In this document: positions 34,599 through 42,173 of the stretch, piece after piece
How the letters are laid out: each line of letters begins with the position of its first letter
Numbering within the stretch: the stretch's first letter is position 1
Origin: Nocardioides ferulae
GTDB taxonomy: Bacteria > Actinomycetota > Actinomycetes > Propionibacteriales > Nocardioidaceae
Assembly (NCBI RefSeq): GCF_003660455.1
Contig: NZ_QZVR01000009.1
Location: 115,176-179,175 of the forward strand
Reading direction: 5' to 3'
DNA length: 64,000 nt
Made by a program: the position numbers and the translations under genes
The notes under the pieces: model-generated
What the model was told of the DNA's origin: nothing
The model's input: the letters and a program-made list of their open reading frames with translations, nothing else
Databases searched by the model: none

Positions 34599-34604
34599 TA
34601 CCCT
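34599..34604 (+). promoter_or_regulatory. TACCCT -10 element, 7 nt before the DNA ligase start
   Basis: TACCCT is followed by 7 nt and then the GTG at 34612, with no RBS: a candidate leaderless start. Confidence 0.45.
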
Positions 34605-34611
34605 CGCGGTT

Positions 34612-35715
34612 GTGGACCTTCCGGTGATGCCGCCCGTGCTGCCCATGCTGGCCAAGTCGGTCAAGGGGGTGCCCGGCCCGGAGTCGTTCGGCGAGCTGGT
34701 CTACGAGCCGAAGTGGGACGGCTTCCGGTGCCTGGTCTTCCGCGACGGCGACGAGGTCGAGCTCGCCAGCCGCAACACCAAGCCGCTGACCCGCTACTTC
34801 CCCGACGTGGTCGAGGCCGTCAAGCGCCAGCTGCCCGAGCGGTGCGTGGTCGACGGCGAGCTGTTCGTCGCGCTGCCCGGCGAGGGCGGGGGCGAGCGCC
34901 TGGAGTTCGAACGGCTCCAGGAGCGCATCCACCCCGCCAAGTCGCGGGTCGAGCTGCTCTCGCGCGAGACACCCGCCGGGCTCGTGGTCTTCGACCTGCT
35001 CGCGCTGGGCGACGAGTCGTTCCTCGACCGGCCGCTGCGGGAGCGCCGCGCCGCCCTCGAGCACGCCCTCGCCCACCTCGACGGCAGCGGCCCGGTGCAC
35101 CTGACCCGGGTCACCTCCGACCCGGTCGAGGCCCAGCGCTGGCTCGAGCAGTTCGAGGGCGCCGGCCTGGACGGCGTCGTCGCCAAGCCGCTCGACGCGG
35201 CGTACCAGCAGAACAAGCGCACGATGCTGAAGGTCAAGCACGAGCGCACCGCCGACTGCGTGGTCGCGGGCTTCCGCGAGCACAAGACCTCCACCCCCGA
35301 GCAGCCGCTGCTGGGCAGCCTGCTGCTCGGCCTGTACGACGGCGACTCGCTGCAGCACGTCGGGGTCGCGGCCAGCTTCACCGCGAAGCGTCGCGCCGAG
35401 CTGTTCGAGCAGCTGCAGCCGCTGGTGGTCCCGTTCGACGAGCACCCGTGGGGCGCCTGGATGGGCGAGGCGGTCGCGAACCCGGACCGGGTGCCCGGGA
35501 CCCAGAGCCGGTGGAGCCAGGGCAAGGACCTCTCGTTCGTGCCGCTGCGCCCCGACCTGGTCGTGGAGGTCGCCTACGACCACATGGAGGGGCGCCGCTT
35601 CCGGCACACCGCCCAGTTCCGGCGCTGGCGCACCGACCGCGACCCCGCCTCGTGCGGATACGACCAGTTGGACGAACCCGCCGGCTACGACCTCGGTAGT
35701 GTGCTGGGCGGATGA
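34612..35715 (+). CDS. ATP-dependent DNA ligase (LigC-like)
   Basis: The 367-residue protein has the ligase nucleotidyltransferase domain with motif I EPKWDGFR (adenylated Lys34), motif Ia ASRNTK, motif III VVDGELF, IIIa AGLVVFDLLAL, motif IV LDGVVAK and motif V MLKVKHERTADCVV, followed by an OB domain with VPLRPDLVVEVAYDHMEG. The size and lack of extra domains fit actinobacterial LigC, a repair ligase. A LigD-type polymerase domain gene lies 1.1 kb away, convergent, so both may serve end-joining or gap repair. Ku is not in the window. The stop overlaps an ATG (ATGA) but the next gene probably starts 27 nt later. Confidence 0.92.
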   Translation: MDLPVMPPVLPMLAKSVKGVPGPESFGELVYEPKWDGFRCLVFRDGDEVELASRNTKPLTRYFPDVVEAVKRQLPERCVVDGELFVALPGEGGGERLEFERLQERIHPAKSRVELLSRETPAGLVVFDLLALGDESFLDRPLRERRAALEHALAHLDGSGPVHLTRVTSDPVEAQRWLEQFEGAGLDGVVAKPLDAAYQQNKRTMLKVKHERTADCVVAGFREHKTSTPEQPLLGSLLLGLYDGDSLQHVGVAASFTAKRRAELFEQLQPLVVPFDEHPWGAWMGEAVANPDRVPGTQSRWSQGKDLSFVPLRPDLVVEVAYDHMEGRRFRHTAQFRRWRTDRDPASCGYDQLDEPAGYDLGSVLGG

Positions 35716-35738
35716 GTCCTTCGACTGCAGGAGCAGAC

Positions 35739-36284
35739 ATGAGCGAGGCCCCCGACTACGACGTGGTGCTGCTGATCGAGCAGCCGCTCAGCGCTGCCGA
35801 CGCCGCCCAGGTCCGGTCCCTGCACGAGGCGCTCGAACAGCCCGTCACCTACCACGTGCTGCTCCCGCTCGAGGACGCCGCGGCCCGGATCGAGGCGGCG
35901 ATGGGGTCGATCACCGCCGGCGACCTGCTGGCCTCGCCGGCGATCGCGATGAACGAGGTCGACCTCGACGCGGTGCGCGAGGACTGCCGCGAACGCAGCG
36001 ACGAGCACCTGGCCGCCACGCTGGCCGCCCTGCGCGAGGCCGGCGCCACCGCGGTCGGACAGGTGGTCACCGACCCGCCGATCGACGCGCTCGCCGCGAA
36101 GGTCGCGGAGGTCGACGGCCGCGAGGCGATCATCCTCACCCGGCCGCACGTGGTCGCGGAGTTCTTCCACCTCGACTGGACCTCCCAGGCCCGTCGCCGC
36201 ATCGGCGTGCCCGTCCTGCACCTGCTCGAGCACGAGAACTTCGACGAGCAGGCCGGCGGCGGCGAGGGCATCACCGGCGTCTGA
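35739..36284 (+). CDS. Conserved hypothetical protein downstream of DNA ligase
   Basis: The family is not named. The 181-residue soluble protein has a possible Rossmann-like order of strands and helices (DYDVVLLIEQPLSAADAAQVRSLHE, TYHVLLPL, EAIILTRPHVVAEFFHLDW), and it ends with HLLEHENFDEQAGGGEG. The ATG at 35739 is chosen because AGGAG lies 5-6 nt upstream; an earlier ATG (35712) overlaps the ligase stop. It is probably cotranscribed with the ligase. A 63-bp palindromic repeat follows its stop directly. Confidence 0.6.
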   Translation: MSEAPDYDVVLLIEQPLSAADAAQVRSLHEALEQPVTYHVLLPLEDAAARIEAAMGSITAGDLLASPAIAMNEVDLDAVREDCRERSDEHLAATLAALREAGATAVGQVVTDPPIDALAAKVAEVDGREAIILTRPHVVAEFFHLDWTSQARRRIGVPVLHLLEHENFDEQAGGGEGITGV

Positions 36285-36347
36285 CGCCGAGGCGTCACTG
36301 ATTCCCGCGATCTCGCGGCGTGTCGAGGAACGATCGACGCCTCGGCG
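36285..36347. repeat. 62-bp palindromic repeat, copy 1
   Basis: Perfect 12-bp arms CGCCGAGGCGTC (36285-36296) and GACGCCTCGGCG (36336-36347) enclose a nested hairpin CCGCGA-TC-TCGCGG. Two related copies lie at 45573-45633 and, inverted, at 47148-47209. This copy sits between two convergent genes and can form a bidirectional terminator. Confidence 0.85.
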
Positions 36348-36351
36348 GGGC

Positions 36352-36861
36352 TCACTCCCCCGTCGGGCCCCCGGCCAGCTCGACGGCGACGTCGAGGTGG
36401 CCGGCGTGCCGCACCACCTCCTGCAGCAGGTGGAAGCAGATCCAGCGCAGGTCGGGCGGGTCCTCGTCGAACCGACCGCCGGTGGCCGCGGACGTCGCCA
36501 TCGGCGTCGCGGCCAGCACCCGCTCGGTGTGCGCCGCCACCTGCTCCCACTGCGCCGCGAGGCCGTCGACCGTGCCGTCCTGGGGCGCCACCCACGGTCC
36601 GTCGGGCACCCCGTCGAGGTGGTCGCCCCACGGGTCGGCGACCTGCTCGCCGAGGAACCCCCACACGATCCACCGCCGCTCCACGTGCACGACGTGGTTC
36701 AGCAGCTGCAGCGGCGTCCAGCCGGACGGCACGTGCGGCCGGCGCTGCTCGGCGTACGGCAGCGCCCGGCACTTCTCCAGGATCGTCTCGCGGTAGAAGC
36801 GCAGGTACGCCGCGAACGCGGCGCCCTCGTCGGTCAGGCCCGGCTCCGGTTCAACCCTCAA
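36352..36861 (-). CDS. DinB/DUF664 family protein (mycothiol-dependent transferase-like)
   Basis: The 169-residue protein is a four-helix DinB-fold protein with metal-ligand candidates in LLNHVVHVERRW and LLQEVVRHAGHLDVAVEL, as in DUF664/mycothiol S-transferase relatives. Some members conjugate mycothiol to electrophiles; that role is inference here. No ATG precedes the conserved region; the only plausible start is TTG at 36861, which overlaps the LigD-polymerase gene by 11 nt and implies coupled, weak translation. Confidence 0.75.
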   Translation of the reverse strand: MRVEPEPGLTDEGAAFAAYLRFYRETILEKCRALPYAEQRRPHVPSGWTPLQLLNHVVHVERRWIVWGFLGEQVADPWGDHLDGVPDGPWVAPQDGTVDGLAAQWEQVAAHTERVLAATPMATSAATGGRFDEDPPDLRWICFHLLQEVVRHAGHLDVAVELAGGPTGE

Positions 36862-37933
36862 CGCGGTTGCCCTCCTCGTCCCAGTGCTCGGCGACCTTCT
36901 TGCTCGGCTGCACGCGCGGCGGCTCGCCCGGCATCTTCGGATAGTCCGGTGGATAGTTCAGCTCGCGCGGGTCGGCCTCCCACAGCTCGAGCAGCCGGGT
37001 GAGGTCGTGGTGCACCTCGTCGATGCCGGCCCAGGGGTCGCCGTGCTCGGCGAGCCGCTGCGGCACCGTGAACAGGTTGAGGCCACGGGGGTCGTCGAGC
37101 TCGGCCAGCTCCTCCCAGGTGACCGGCGTCGAGACCGGGGCGCCCGGCAGCGGCCGCAGCGAGTAGGCGGAGGCGATGGTGCGGTCGCGGCAGTTCTGGT
37201 TGTAGTCGACGAAGATCCGCTGCCCGCGCTCCTCCTTCCACCAGGCGGTGGTGACCCCGGGGTCCCGCTTCTCGAGCTCGCGGCCGAAGGCGATCGCGGC
37301 GTGCCGGACGTCGACGAACTCCCACCTCGGCTCGATGCGCACGAACACGTGCACGCCACGGTTGCCCGACGTCTTGGCGTAGCCGGTCATCCCGAGATCG
37401 TCGAGCAGCACCCGCGCGGCACCGGCGACGCGCACGGCGTCCGCGAACGTGGTCCCGGGCTGCGGGTCGAGATCGAGGCGGAGCTCGTCGGGCCGGTCGA
37501 CGTCGTCGCGGCGCACCGGCCACGGGTGGAAGGTGAGCGTGCCCATGTGGGCGCACCAGACCGGCACCGCGATCTCGGTCGGGCAGATCTCCTCGGCGGT
37601 GCGGCCCGAGGGGAAGGTGATCTGCACGGTCTCGAGATAGTCGGGAGCGCCCTTGGGCACCCGCTTCTGGTAGAACGCGTCGGCGTCCTTGTCCTGCGGG
37701 CCGGTGGCCAGCCTCATGCCGGGCCGCACCCCCGACGTCCAGCGCTCGAGCGCGGTCGGCCGGTCGCGCAGGGCCCGCATCAGACCGTCCTCGACGCCGG
37801 CGAAGTACTCCGCGACCATCAGCTTGGTGACCTCGGTCGTGGTGTCGGTGGCCTCGTAGATCACCCGGTCGGGGCTCGACACCCGCACCGTGCGATCCCC
37901 GGCCTGGACCTCGGCGGCGGGCGTCTTCGGCAT
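36851..37933 (-). CDS. LigD-type polymerase/primase domain protein (PolDom)
   Basis: The 360-residue protein is a stand-alone archaeo-eukaryotic primase-type domain of the LigD/NHEJ family: PDRVIYEATDTTTEVTKLM at the start, ELRLDLDPQPG (metal-binding DxD, about 151-155), AKTSGNRGVHVFVRIEP (substrate His) and FVDYNQNCRDRTIASAYSLRPLPGAPVSTPV. It adds nucleotides to broken or gapped DNA ends. It is 30-50 residues longer than a minimal PolDom owing to the C-terminal tail. The ATG lies 6 nt after TAGCGT, a leaderless layout. Confidence 0.92.
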   Translation of the reverse strand: MPKTPAAEVQAGDRTVRVSSPDRVIYEATDTTTEVTKLMVAEYFAGVEDGLMRALRDRPTALERWTSGVRPGMRLATGPQDKDADAFYQKRVPKGAPDYLETVQITFPSGRTAEEICPTEIAVPVWCAHMGTLTFHPWPVRRDDVDRPDELRLDLDPQPGTTFADAVRVAGAARVLLDDLGMTGYAKTSGNRGVHVFVRIEPRWEFVDVRHAAIAFGRELEKRDPGVTTAWWKEERGQRIFVDYNQNCRDRTIASAYSLRPLPGAPVSTPVTWEELAELDDPRGLNLFTVPQRLAEHGDPWAGIDEVHHDLTRLLELWEADPRELNYPPDYPKMPGEPPRVQPSKKVAEHWDEEGNRVEG

Positions 37934-37939
37934 GGCGTC

Positions 37940-37945
37940 ACGCTA
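37940..37945 (-). promoter_or_regulatory. TAGCGT -10 element, 6 nt before the PolDom start
   Basis: TAGCGT on the minus strand is followed by 6 nt and ATG. No RBS is seen, in line with a leaderless transcript. Confidence 0.45.
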
Positions 37946-38004
37946 GCGGGGGTCGTGTGCCTGAGCACGCGCCATCGCGCGTCGAGGGGCACACGACTCC
38001 AGCA

Positions 38005-38463
38005 TCAGCGGACCTGCTCCAAGATCGCATGCGGCGCGAACGTCGGACGCCGGTCGACCTCCTCGCGGCCGGGTCGCACGAACTCGAACGCCGCGGTGGT
38101 CACCAGCACCCACGACGGCGGCGGTTCGACCTGCCCGAGCAGCGCCCCGGGCACCCTCTCGTAGGCCGCCAGCAGCGCCTGCGCGCAGGCCAGGTGCGCC
38201 GGGGGGAAGTGGAAGGCGTTTCGTGCCGCCTCCTCGGGGCTGCCCAGGAACGCGATCGGCCGGCCCAGGCCGGCGCCGCAGACGCCGCAGATGCGGCTGA
38301 GCGCACACTGCGTGACCCGGCGCCCGTCGAGCGTGCGGGCCGAGACCGGCGCGCCGTCGCGCGCCGCGCCGTACCGGTCGTCGGTGCCGCAGGCGAACGG
38401 CACCGGTGCGCCGAGCTCGGGGTCGAGCGGCAGGTCGGCGAACGCGGTGGGAGCCGGATCCAT
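38005..38463 (-). CDS. Hypothetical cysteine-rich protein downstream of desaturase
   Basis: The family is not recognised. The 152-residue soluble protein has a possible metal-binding cluster QCALSRICGVCGAGLG (about 60-75) and further Cys in FACGTDD and LACAQAL. The ATG at 38463 has a GAGGGG site and lies 10 nt after the desaturase stop, so the two genes are probably cotranscribed. No domain or membrane segment is seen. Confidence 0.6.
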   Translation of the reverse strand: MDPAPTAFADLPLDPELGAPVPFACGTDDRYGAARDGAPVSARTLDGRRVTQCALSRICGVCGAGLGRPIAFLGSPEEAARNAFHFPPAHLACAQALLAAYERVPGALLGQVEPPPSWVLVTTAAFEFVRPGREEVDRRPTFAPHAILEQVR

Positions 38464-38473
38464 CGCCGACCCC

Positions 38474-39706
38474 TCAGTCGTCCCGGTGCCGGCGCTCGTC
38501 GCGCGAGCGGGTCCACGCACCCAACTCGACGCGGCGCGGCGGCCGCTCCTCGTCGGACCGGCGCCGCCGGTCGCGGGAGGGCTCGTCGGCGGTGTCGGAG
38601 CGCTCCGGCGGGGCCGGGTCGTTGCTGGAGGTCCAGTGGTTGGGCACCGACAGCTTGATGATCGTGCGCAGCGCCTGGCCGTACTGCCGGTAGAGCGGAC
38701 CGGTCGTGTAGGGGATGTCGTACTTGTCGCACAGCGCGCGCACCCGCTCGGAGATCTCGGCGTAGCGGTTGCTCGGCAGGTCGGGGTAGAGGTGGTGCTC
38801 GATCTGGAAGCCGAGGTTGCCCGACAGGATGTGCAGTAGCGGCCCGCCCTTGAAGTTCGCGGCGCCGAGGATCTGCCGCAGGTACCGCTCGGCCCGGGTC
38901 TCGTCCTCGATCTCCTCCTCGGTGAAGTGCATCGCCCCGTCGGGGAAGTGGCCGCAGAAGATGATCACGTAGGCCCACAGGTTGCGGGTGAGGTTCGCGG
39001 TCGCGTTGGCGGTGAGCGTGGTCTTCCAGTTCCTGCCCGACAGCGCCGGGTAGACGACGTAGTCCTTGAGGATCTGGTTGCGGCCCTTGCGCACGATCTG
39101 GCGCAGCTGCCGCTTCATCACCTTGGGGTCCTTCTGCCCCTTGCGGATGCGCTCCAGGTCGAGGTCGTGCAGCGCCACGCCCCACTGGAACAGGCTCGCG
39201 AGAAGCGCGTTGTAGACCGGCTGCCCGAGGTAGTAGGGGTGCCACTTCTGCTCGCGGGCCATCCGCAGGATGCCGTAGCCGATGTCGTTGTCGTAGCCGA
39301 GCACGTTGGTGAACTGGTGGTGGATGTAGTTGTGGCTGTGCTTCCACTGCTCCGCCGGCTGCGCGGTGTCCCACTCCCAGTTGGAGGAGTGGATCTCGGG
39401 GTCGTTCATCCAGTCCCACTGGCCGTGCATGACGTTGTGGCCGATCTCCATGTTCTCGAGAATCTTGGCCAGGCCGAGCATGGCGGTGCCCGCCGCCCAG
39501 GCGGGCTTGCGGTTGCTGGCGAACAGGGTGACCCGGCCGGCGGCCGCGAGGCCGCGCTGCACCTTGATCATCCGGTTGATGTACGCCGCGTCGGCGGCGC
39601 CGCGGGACTCCTCGATCTCGGCGCGGATCCCGTCGAGCTCGCGCCCGATCTGCTCGACCTCGTCCTCGGTGAGGTGGGTGTACTCCTTGACGTCGGCGAT
39701 GGCCAC
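38474..39706 (-). CDS. Fatty acid desaturase (membrane di-iron, acyl-CoA type)
   Basis: The 410-residue protein has the three histidine boxes of membrane desaturases: GHNVMHGQWDW (HxxxH, about 89), KHSHNYIHHQFTN (HxxxxHH, about 123) and QIEHHLYPDLP (about 300), with hydrophobic segments between. It is like the mycobacterial DesA3 type, which inserts a double bond into stearoyl/palmitoyl-CoA using electrons from a ferredoxin reductase; that partner is encoded directly upstream. The C-terminal 55 residues are Arg/Asp/Glu-rich and disordered. The GTG start has GGGAGG 5 nt upstream. Confidence 0.94.
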   Translation of the reverse strand: MAIADVKEYTHLTEDEVEQIGRELDGIRAEIEESRGAADAAYINRMIKVQRGLAAAGRVTLFASNRKPAWAAGTAMLGLAKILENMEIGHNVMHGQWDWMNDPEIHSSNWEWDTAQPAEQWKHSHNYIHHQFTNVLGYDNDIGYGILRMAREQKWHPYYLGQPVYNALLASLFQWGVALHDLDLERIRKGQKDPKVMKRQLRQIVRKGRNQILKDYVVYPALSGRNWKTTLTANATANLTRNLWAYVIIFCGHFPDGAMHFTEEEIEDETRAERYLRQILGAANFKGGPLLHILSGNLGFQIEHHLYPDLPSNRYAEISERVRALCDKYDIPYTTGPLYRQYGQALRTIIKLSVPNHWTSSNDPAPPERSDTADEPSRDRRRRSDEERPPRRVELGAWTRSRDERRHRDD

Positions 39707-39745
39707 GGTGGCCTCCCTGGTGGTGTCGGGTCGGTCTGGTGGTGG

Positions 39746-39858
39746 TCGAGCGGTCCTCGGTGGTCGAGCGGTCCTCGGTGATCGAGCGGTCCTCGGTGAT
39801 CGAGCGGTCCTCGGTGATCGAGCTTGCCGAGATCTGTCGGAGGTCTCGGCAAGCTCGA
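39746..39858. repeat. Four 18-bp tandem repeats plus inverted GGTCGAGCTTGCCGAGA hairpin
   Basis: TCGAGCGGTCCTCGGTGR is repeated four times from 39746 to 39817 with an exact 18-bp period. It is followed by TCGAGCTTGCCGAGA (39818-39832) and its perfect inverse (39844-39858), a 15-bp stem with an 11-nt loop. The array fills the gap between the reductase stop and desaturase start. The core belongs to the same repeat family as mazG and 63.4 kb. Confidence 0.88.
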
Positions 39859-39867
39859 CCGACGGCG

Positions 39868-40968
39868 TCAGATGTCGAGCACGCAGTCACCGACGGCGGC
39901 GGTGACGCAGGTCTGCACGGGCTCGTTCGGCTGGCCGAACTCGTCGCCGTTGCGCAGGTCGCGGACCCGGCCCTCGACCAGGGTCAGCGTGCAGGTGTGG
40001 CAGATGCCCATCCGGCAGCCGAACGGCATCCCGACGCCGGCCTGCTCGCCGGCCTCGAGCACGGTCGTCGCCCCGTCGACGTCGATGGTCTTGCCGGAGG
40101 TACGGAAGCTGATCGTGCCGCCCTCGCCACCCTCGCCGCCGAGCTGGAGCGAGAACCGCTCCAGGTGCAGCCGGTCCCGGTCGCCGTGGGCCTCGACGTG
40201 CTCCTCGATCGCGTCGAGCATCGGTGCCGGGCCGCAGGCGTAGAGCTCGCGGTCGCGCCAGTCGGGGCAGAGCCCGTCGAGGCCTCGCTCGGGATCGGCC
40301 AGCTCGAGCATGCCGTCGGTGTCGGTGTGCAGCTGGTGCAGGGTGAACGTGTCGTGCCGGTCGGCCAGCGCCTCCAGCTCCTCACGGAAGATCATCCGCT
40401 CGGCGCTGGGCGAGGAGTAGTGCATGACCACGTCGGGGCCGCCCGCGCGCAGGGCGCCGCGCCGCTCGAGCGTGCGCAACATCGACATCACGGGCGTGAC
40501 GCCGCTGCCGCCGACCAGGAAGAGCATCCGCTCCGGCGGCGGATCGGGCAGCACGAAGTCGCCCTCCGGCAGCGCCAGCCGCACGATCGTGCCGGGCTCG
40601 AGGCCGCTGACCAGGTGGGTGGAGAGCAGCCCTTCGGGCATCGCGCGGACCGTGATCGCGATCGTGCGGCCGCGACGCTGCGGCGGCGAGCTCACCGAGT
40701 AGGAGCGCCACTGGAAGCGGCCGTCGACCTGCACCCCGATGCCGACGTACTGCCCGGGCCGGTGCTCGTAGTGCCAGCCCCAGCCGGGCCGGATCACCAA
40801 GGTGGCCGCGTCGTCGGTCTCCGGCACCACCTTCTCGACCCGGCCGCGCAGCTCGCGCGCGGTCCACAGCGGGTTGACCAGCCGCAGGTAGTCGTCGGGG
40901 TGGAGCGGGGTGGTGAGCTTCGAGCCGGCTCGGCGCACTCGCTCCCACGGGATCGTTCCTGCGGCCAC
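39868..40968 (-). CDS. Ferredoxin reductase with fused 2Fe-2S domain (desaturase electron donor)
   Basis: The 366-residue protein has an FAD domain (RSYSVSSPPQRRG, about 100), an NAD(P) domain (LFLVGGSGVTPVMSML, YACGPAPM) and a C-terminal plant-type 2Fe-2S ferredoxin (GCRMGICHTCTLTL ... VQTC). This matches the Rv3230c-type oxidoreductase that feeds electrons from NADPH to DesA3. The GTG start has AGGGAG 6 nt upstream, and a good promoter (TTGACC-N17-TCTACT) ends about 40 nt before it. The desaturase gene follows after 161 nt. Confidence 0.94.
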   Translation of the reverse strand: MAAGTIPWERVRRAGSKLTTPLHPDDYLRLVNPLWTARELRGRVEKVVPETDDAATLVIRPGWGWHYEHRPGQYVGIGVQVDGRFQWRSYSVSSPPQRRGRTIAITVRAMPEGLLSTHLVSGLEPGTIVRLALPEGDFVLPDPPPERMLFLVGGSGVTPVMSMLRTLERRGALRAGGPDVVMHYSSPSAERMIFREELEALADRHDTFTLHQLHTDTDGMLELADPERGLDGLCPDWRDRELYACGPAPMLDAIEEHVEAHGDRDRLHLERFSLQLGGEGGEGGTISFRTSGKTIDVDGATTVLEAGEQAGVGMPFGCRMGICHTCTLTLVEGRVRDLRNGDEFGQPNEPVQTCVTAAVGDCVLDI

Positions 40969-41014
40969 GCGCTGCTCCCTGTTCGGTGTCGACGTCGAGC
41001 GGCGTACCCCCTCC

Positions 41015-41043
41015 AGTAGACACAGGCCCCGGACAAGGGTCAA
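41015..41043 (-). promoter_or_regulatory. Sigma-A-type promoter for the reductase-desaturase unit
   Basis: On the minus strand TTGACC (41043-41038), a 17-bp spacer and TCTACT (41020-41015) give a close match to a housekeeping promoter. The predicted transcript start is near 41008, leaving a leader of about 40 nt with an RBS. Confidence 0.6.
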
Positions 41044-41099
41044 CCGTCCCGACGGGTGAGTGGGCGCTCTCACGCGAGTGGCGCGTTGCAACCGCTCCG

Positions 41100-41105
41100 T
41101 AGGCT
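41100..41105 (+). promoter_or_regulatory. TAGGCT -10 element, 7 nt before msrB start
   Basis: TAGGCT is followed by 7 nt and the msrB ATG at 41113, with no RBS: a candidate leaderless start. Confidence 0.5.
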
Positions 41106-41112
41106 TGGCGGC

Positions 41113-41520
41113 ATGGCCTACAACGTGGAGAAGACCGACGAGGAGTGGCGTGCGGAGCTCTCCGCCGAGGAGTACGCCGTGCTGCGCCAGGCGGGCACCG
41201 AGCCCGCGTTCCGGGGCGAGTACACCGACACCGAGACCACCGGCGTCTACCGGTGCAAGGCGTGCCAGGCCAAGCTGTTCGAGTCCGACACCAAGTTCCA
41301 CTCCGGCTGCGGCTGGCCGTCGTTCTACCAGCCGATCAGCGACACCATCGAGTACCTCGAGGACAACTCCCACGGCATGAAGCGGGTCGAGGTGCGCTGC
41401 GCCAACTGCGGTTCGCACCTCGGACACGTGTTCCCCGACGGCTACGGCACGCCCACCGGCGACCGCTACTGCATCAACTCGATCAGCCTCACCCTGGAAC
41501 CGTCCGCCGACGGCTCGTAG
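41113..41520 (+). CDS. msrB: Peptide methionine (R)-S-oxide reductase
   Basis: The 135-residue protein is a complete MsrB that repairs oxidised methionine. It has two zinc CxxC pairs (YRCKACQ and VRCANCG), the SelR core SGCGWPSF and the catalytic Cys in DRYCINSISL (about 120). The length is normal for the family. It is divergent from the ferredoxin reductase and tail-to-tail with the next minus-strand gene, with only 5 nt between stops. Confidence 0.97.
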   Translation: MAYNVEKTDEEWRAELSAEEYAVLRQAGTEPAFRGEYTDTETTGVYRCKACQAKLFESDTKFHSGCGWPSFYQPISDTIEYLEDNSHGMKRVEVRCANCGSHLGHVFPDGYGTPTGDRYCINSISLTLEPSADGS

Positions 41521-41525
41521 GACGC

Positions 41526-42173
41526 TTACCCTCGCCCGGGCGCCGGCAGCCGCCGGTCGTCGCCGCGCACCAGCGTGCGCTCGGGGCAGTCGAGGATCAC
41601 CTGCGCGTGCGAGGTGAGCGGCTCGGCGAACGACACGGTCTCGGTGAACGAGCGGCCCAGGACGCTCCCGGTGACCTCCGCGGCGGTGTAGCTCTGCGTC
41701 GCCCGCTCGTGGTAGTAGCGGCAGTTGGCGAACCGGAACGTCAACGGCACCACGGCCTCCTCGAACGGCCCCAGCTCGACCGGCTCCGCTGCGCCCTCAC
41801 CCTCGGGGACGGGCTCGAGGAGCGGGAACTCCGGCTCCACGAGCCGCACCCCGGTGACCGTGACCGGCAGCAGCCCGGTGTTCGAGACCGGCACGCCGAC
41901 CGTGACGGTCTCGCCGTACTCGTAGGCCAGGAAGTAGGTGCCGTCGGCGCCGTACTCGGGCACCTCGAGGCCGGCCCGCACCGGCATCGCCACCCGCACG
42001 TCCTGTCCCAACCGCACCCCCTGCGGCGCGAGCGCCCACGCCAGGCCGAGCGCCGCCACGACCGCGGTCCAGCGCGGCCACCGGCTCCGACCCGGCCGAC
42101 CGCTCGCCGTCGGCTCGTCGGCGGGAGGAAGGTCGGCCGTCGGCATCGCCGGCTGGCCCAGGAGCAGGCTCAT
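41526..42173 (-). CDS. Hypothetical membrane-anchored protein coupled to the beta-helix gene
   Basis: The family is not recognised. The 215-residue protein has a cytosolic Pro-rich N-terminus, one membrane helix (WTAVVAALGLAWALAP, about 35-50) and an extracellular beta-rich domain (YFLAYEYGETVTVGVPVSNTGLLPVTVTGV) that resembles an Ig-like/DUF11-type sandwich. Two cysteines (ANCRYY and LDCPER) may form a disulfide. The ATG overlaps the stop of the beta-helix gene (ATGA), so the two are made together and may interact outside the cell. Confidence 0.65.
   Translation of the reverse strand: MSLLLGQPAMPTADLPPADEPTASGRPGRSRWPRWTAVVAALGLAWALAPQGVRLGQDVRVAMPVRAGLEVPEYGADGTYFLAYEYGETVTVGVPVSNTGLLPVTVTGVRLVEPEFPLLEPVPEGEGAAEPVELGPFEEAVVPLTFRFANCRYYHERATQSYTAAEVTGSVLGRSFTETVSFAEPLTSHAQVILDCPERTLVRGDDRRLPAPGRG

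Noticed and set aside
9019..37945. Prophage or insertion sequence
   Set aside because: No transposase, integrase, phage structural gene or terminal inverted repeats of IS type were recognised anywhere in the window. The only integration-like signal is the tRNA-Gln duplication.
39746..39858. CRISPR-like array
   Set aside because: The 18-bp units are directly adjacent without spacers, and no cas genes are present.
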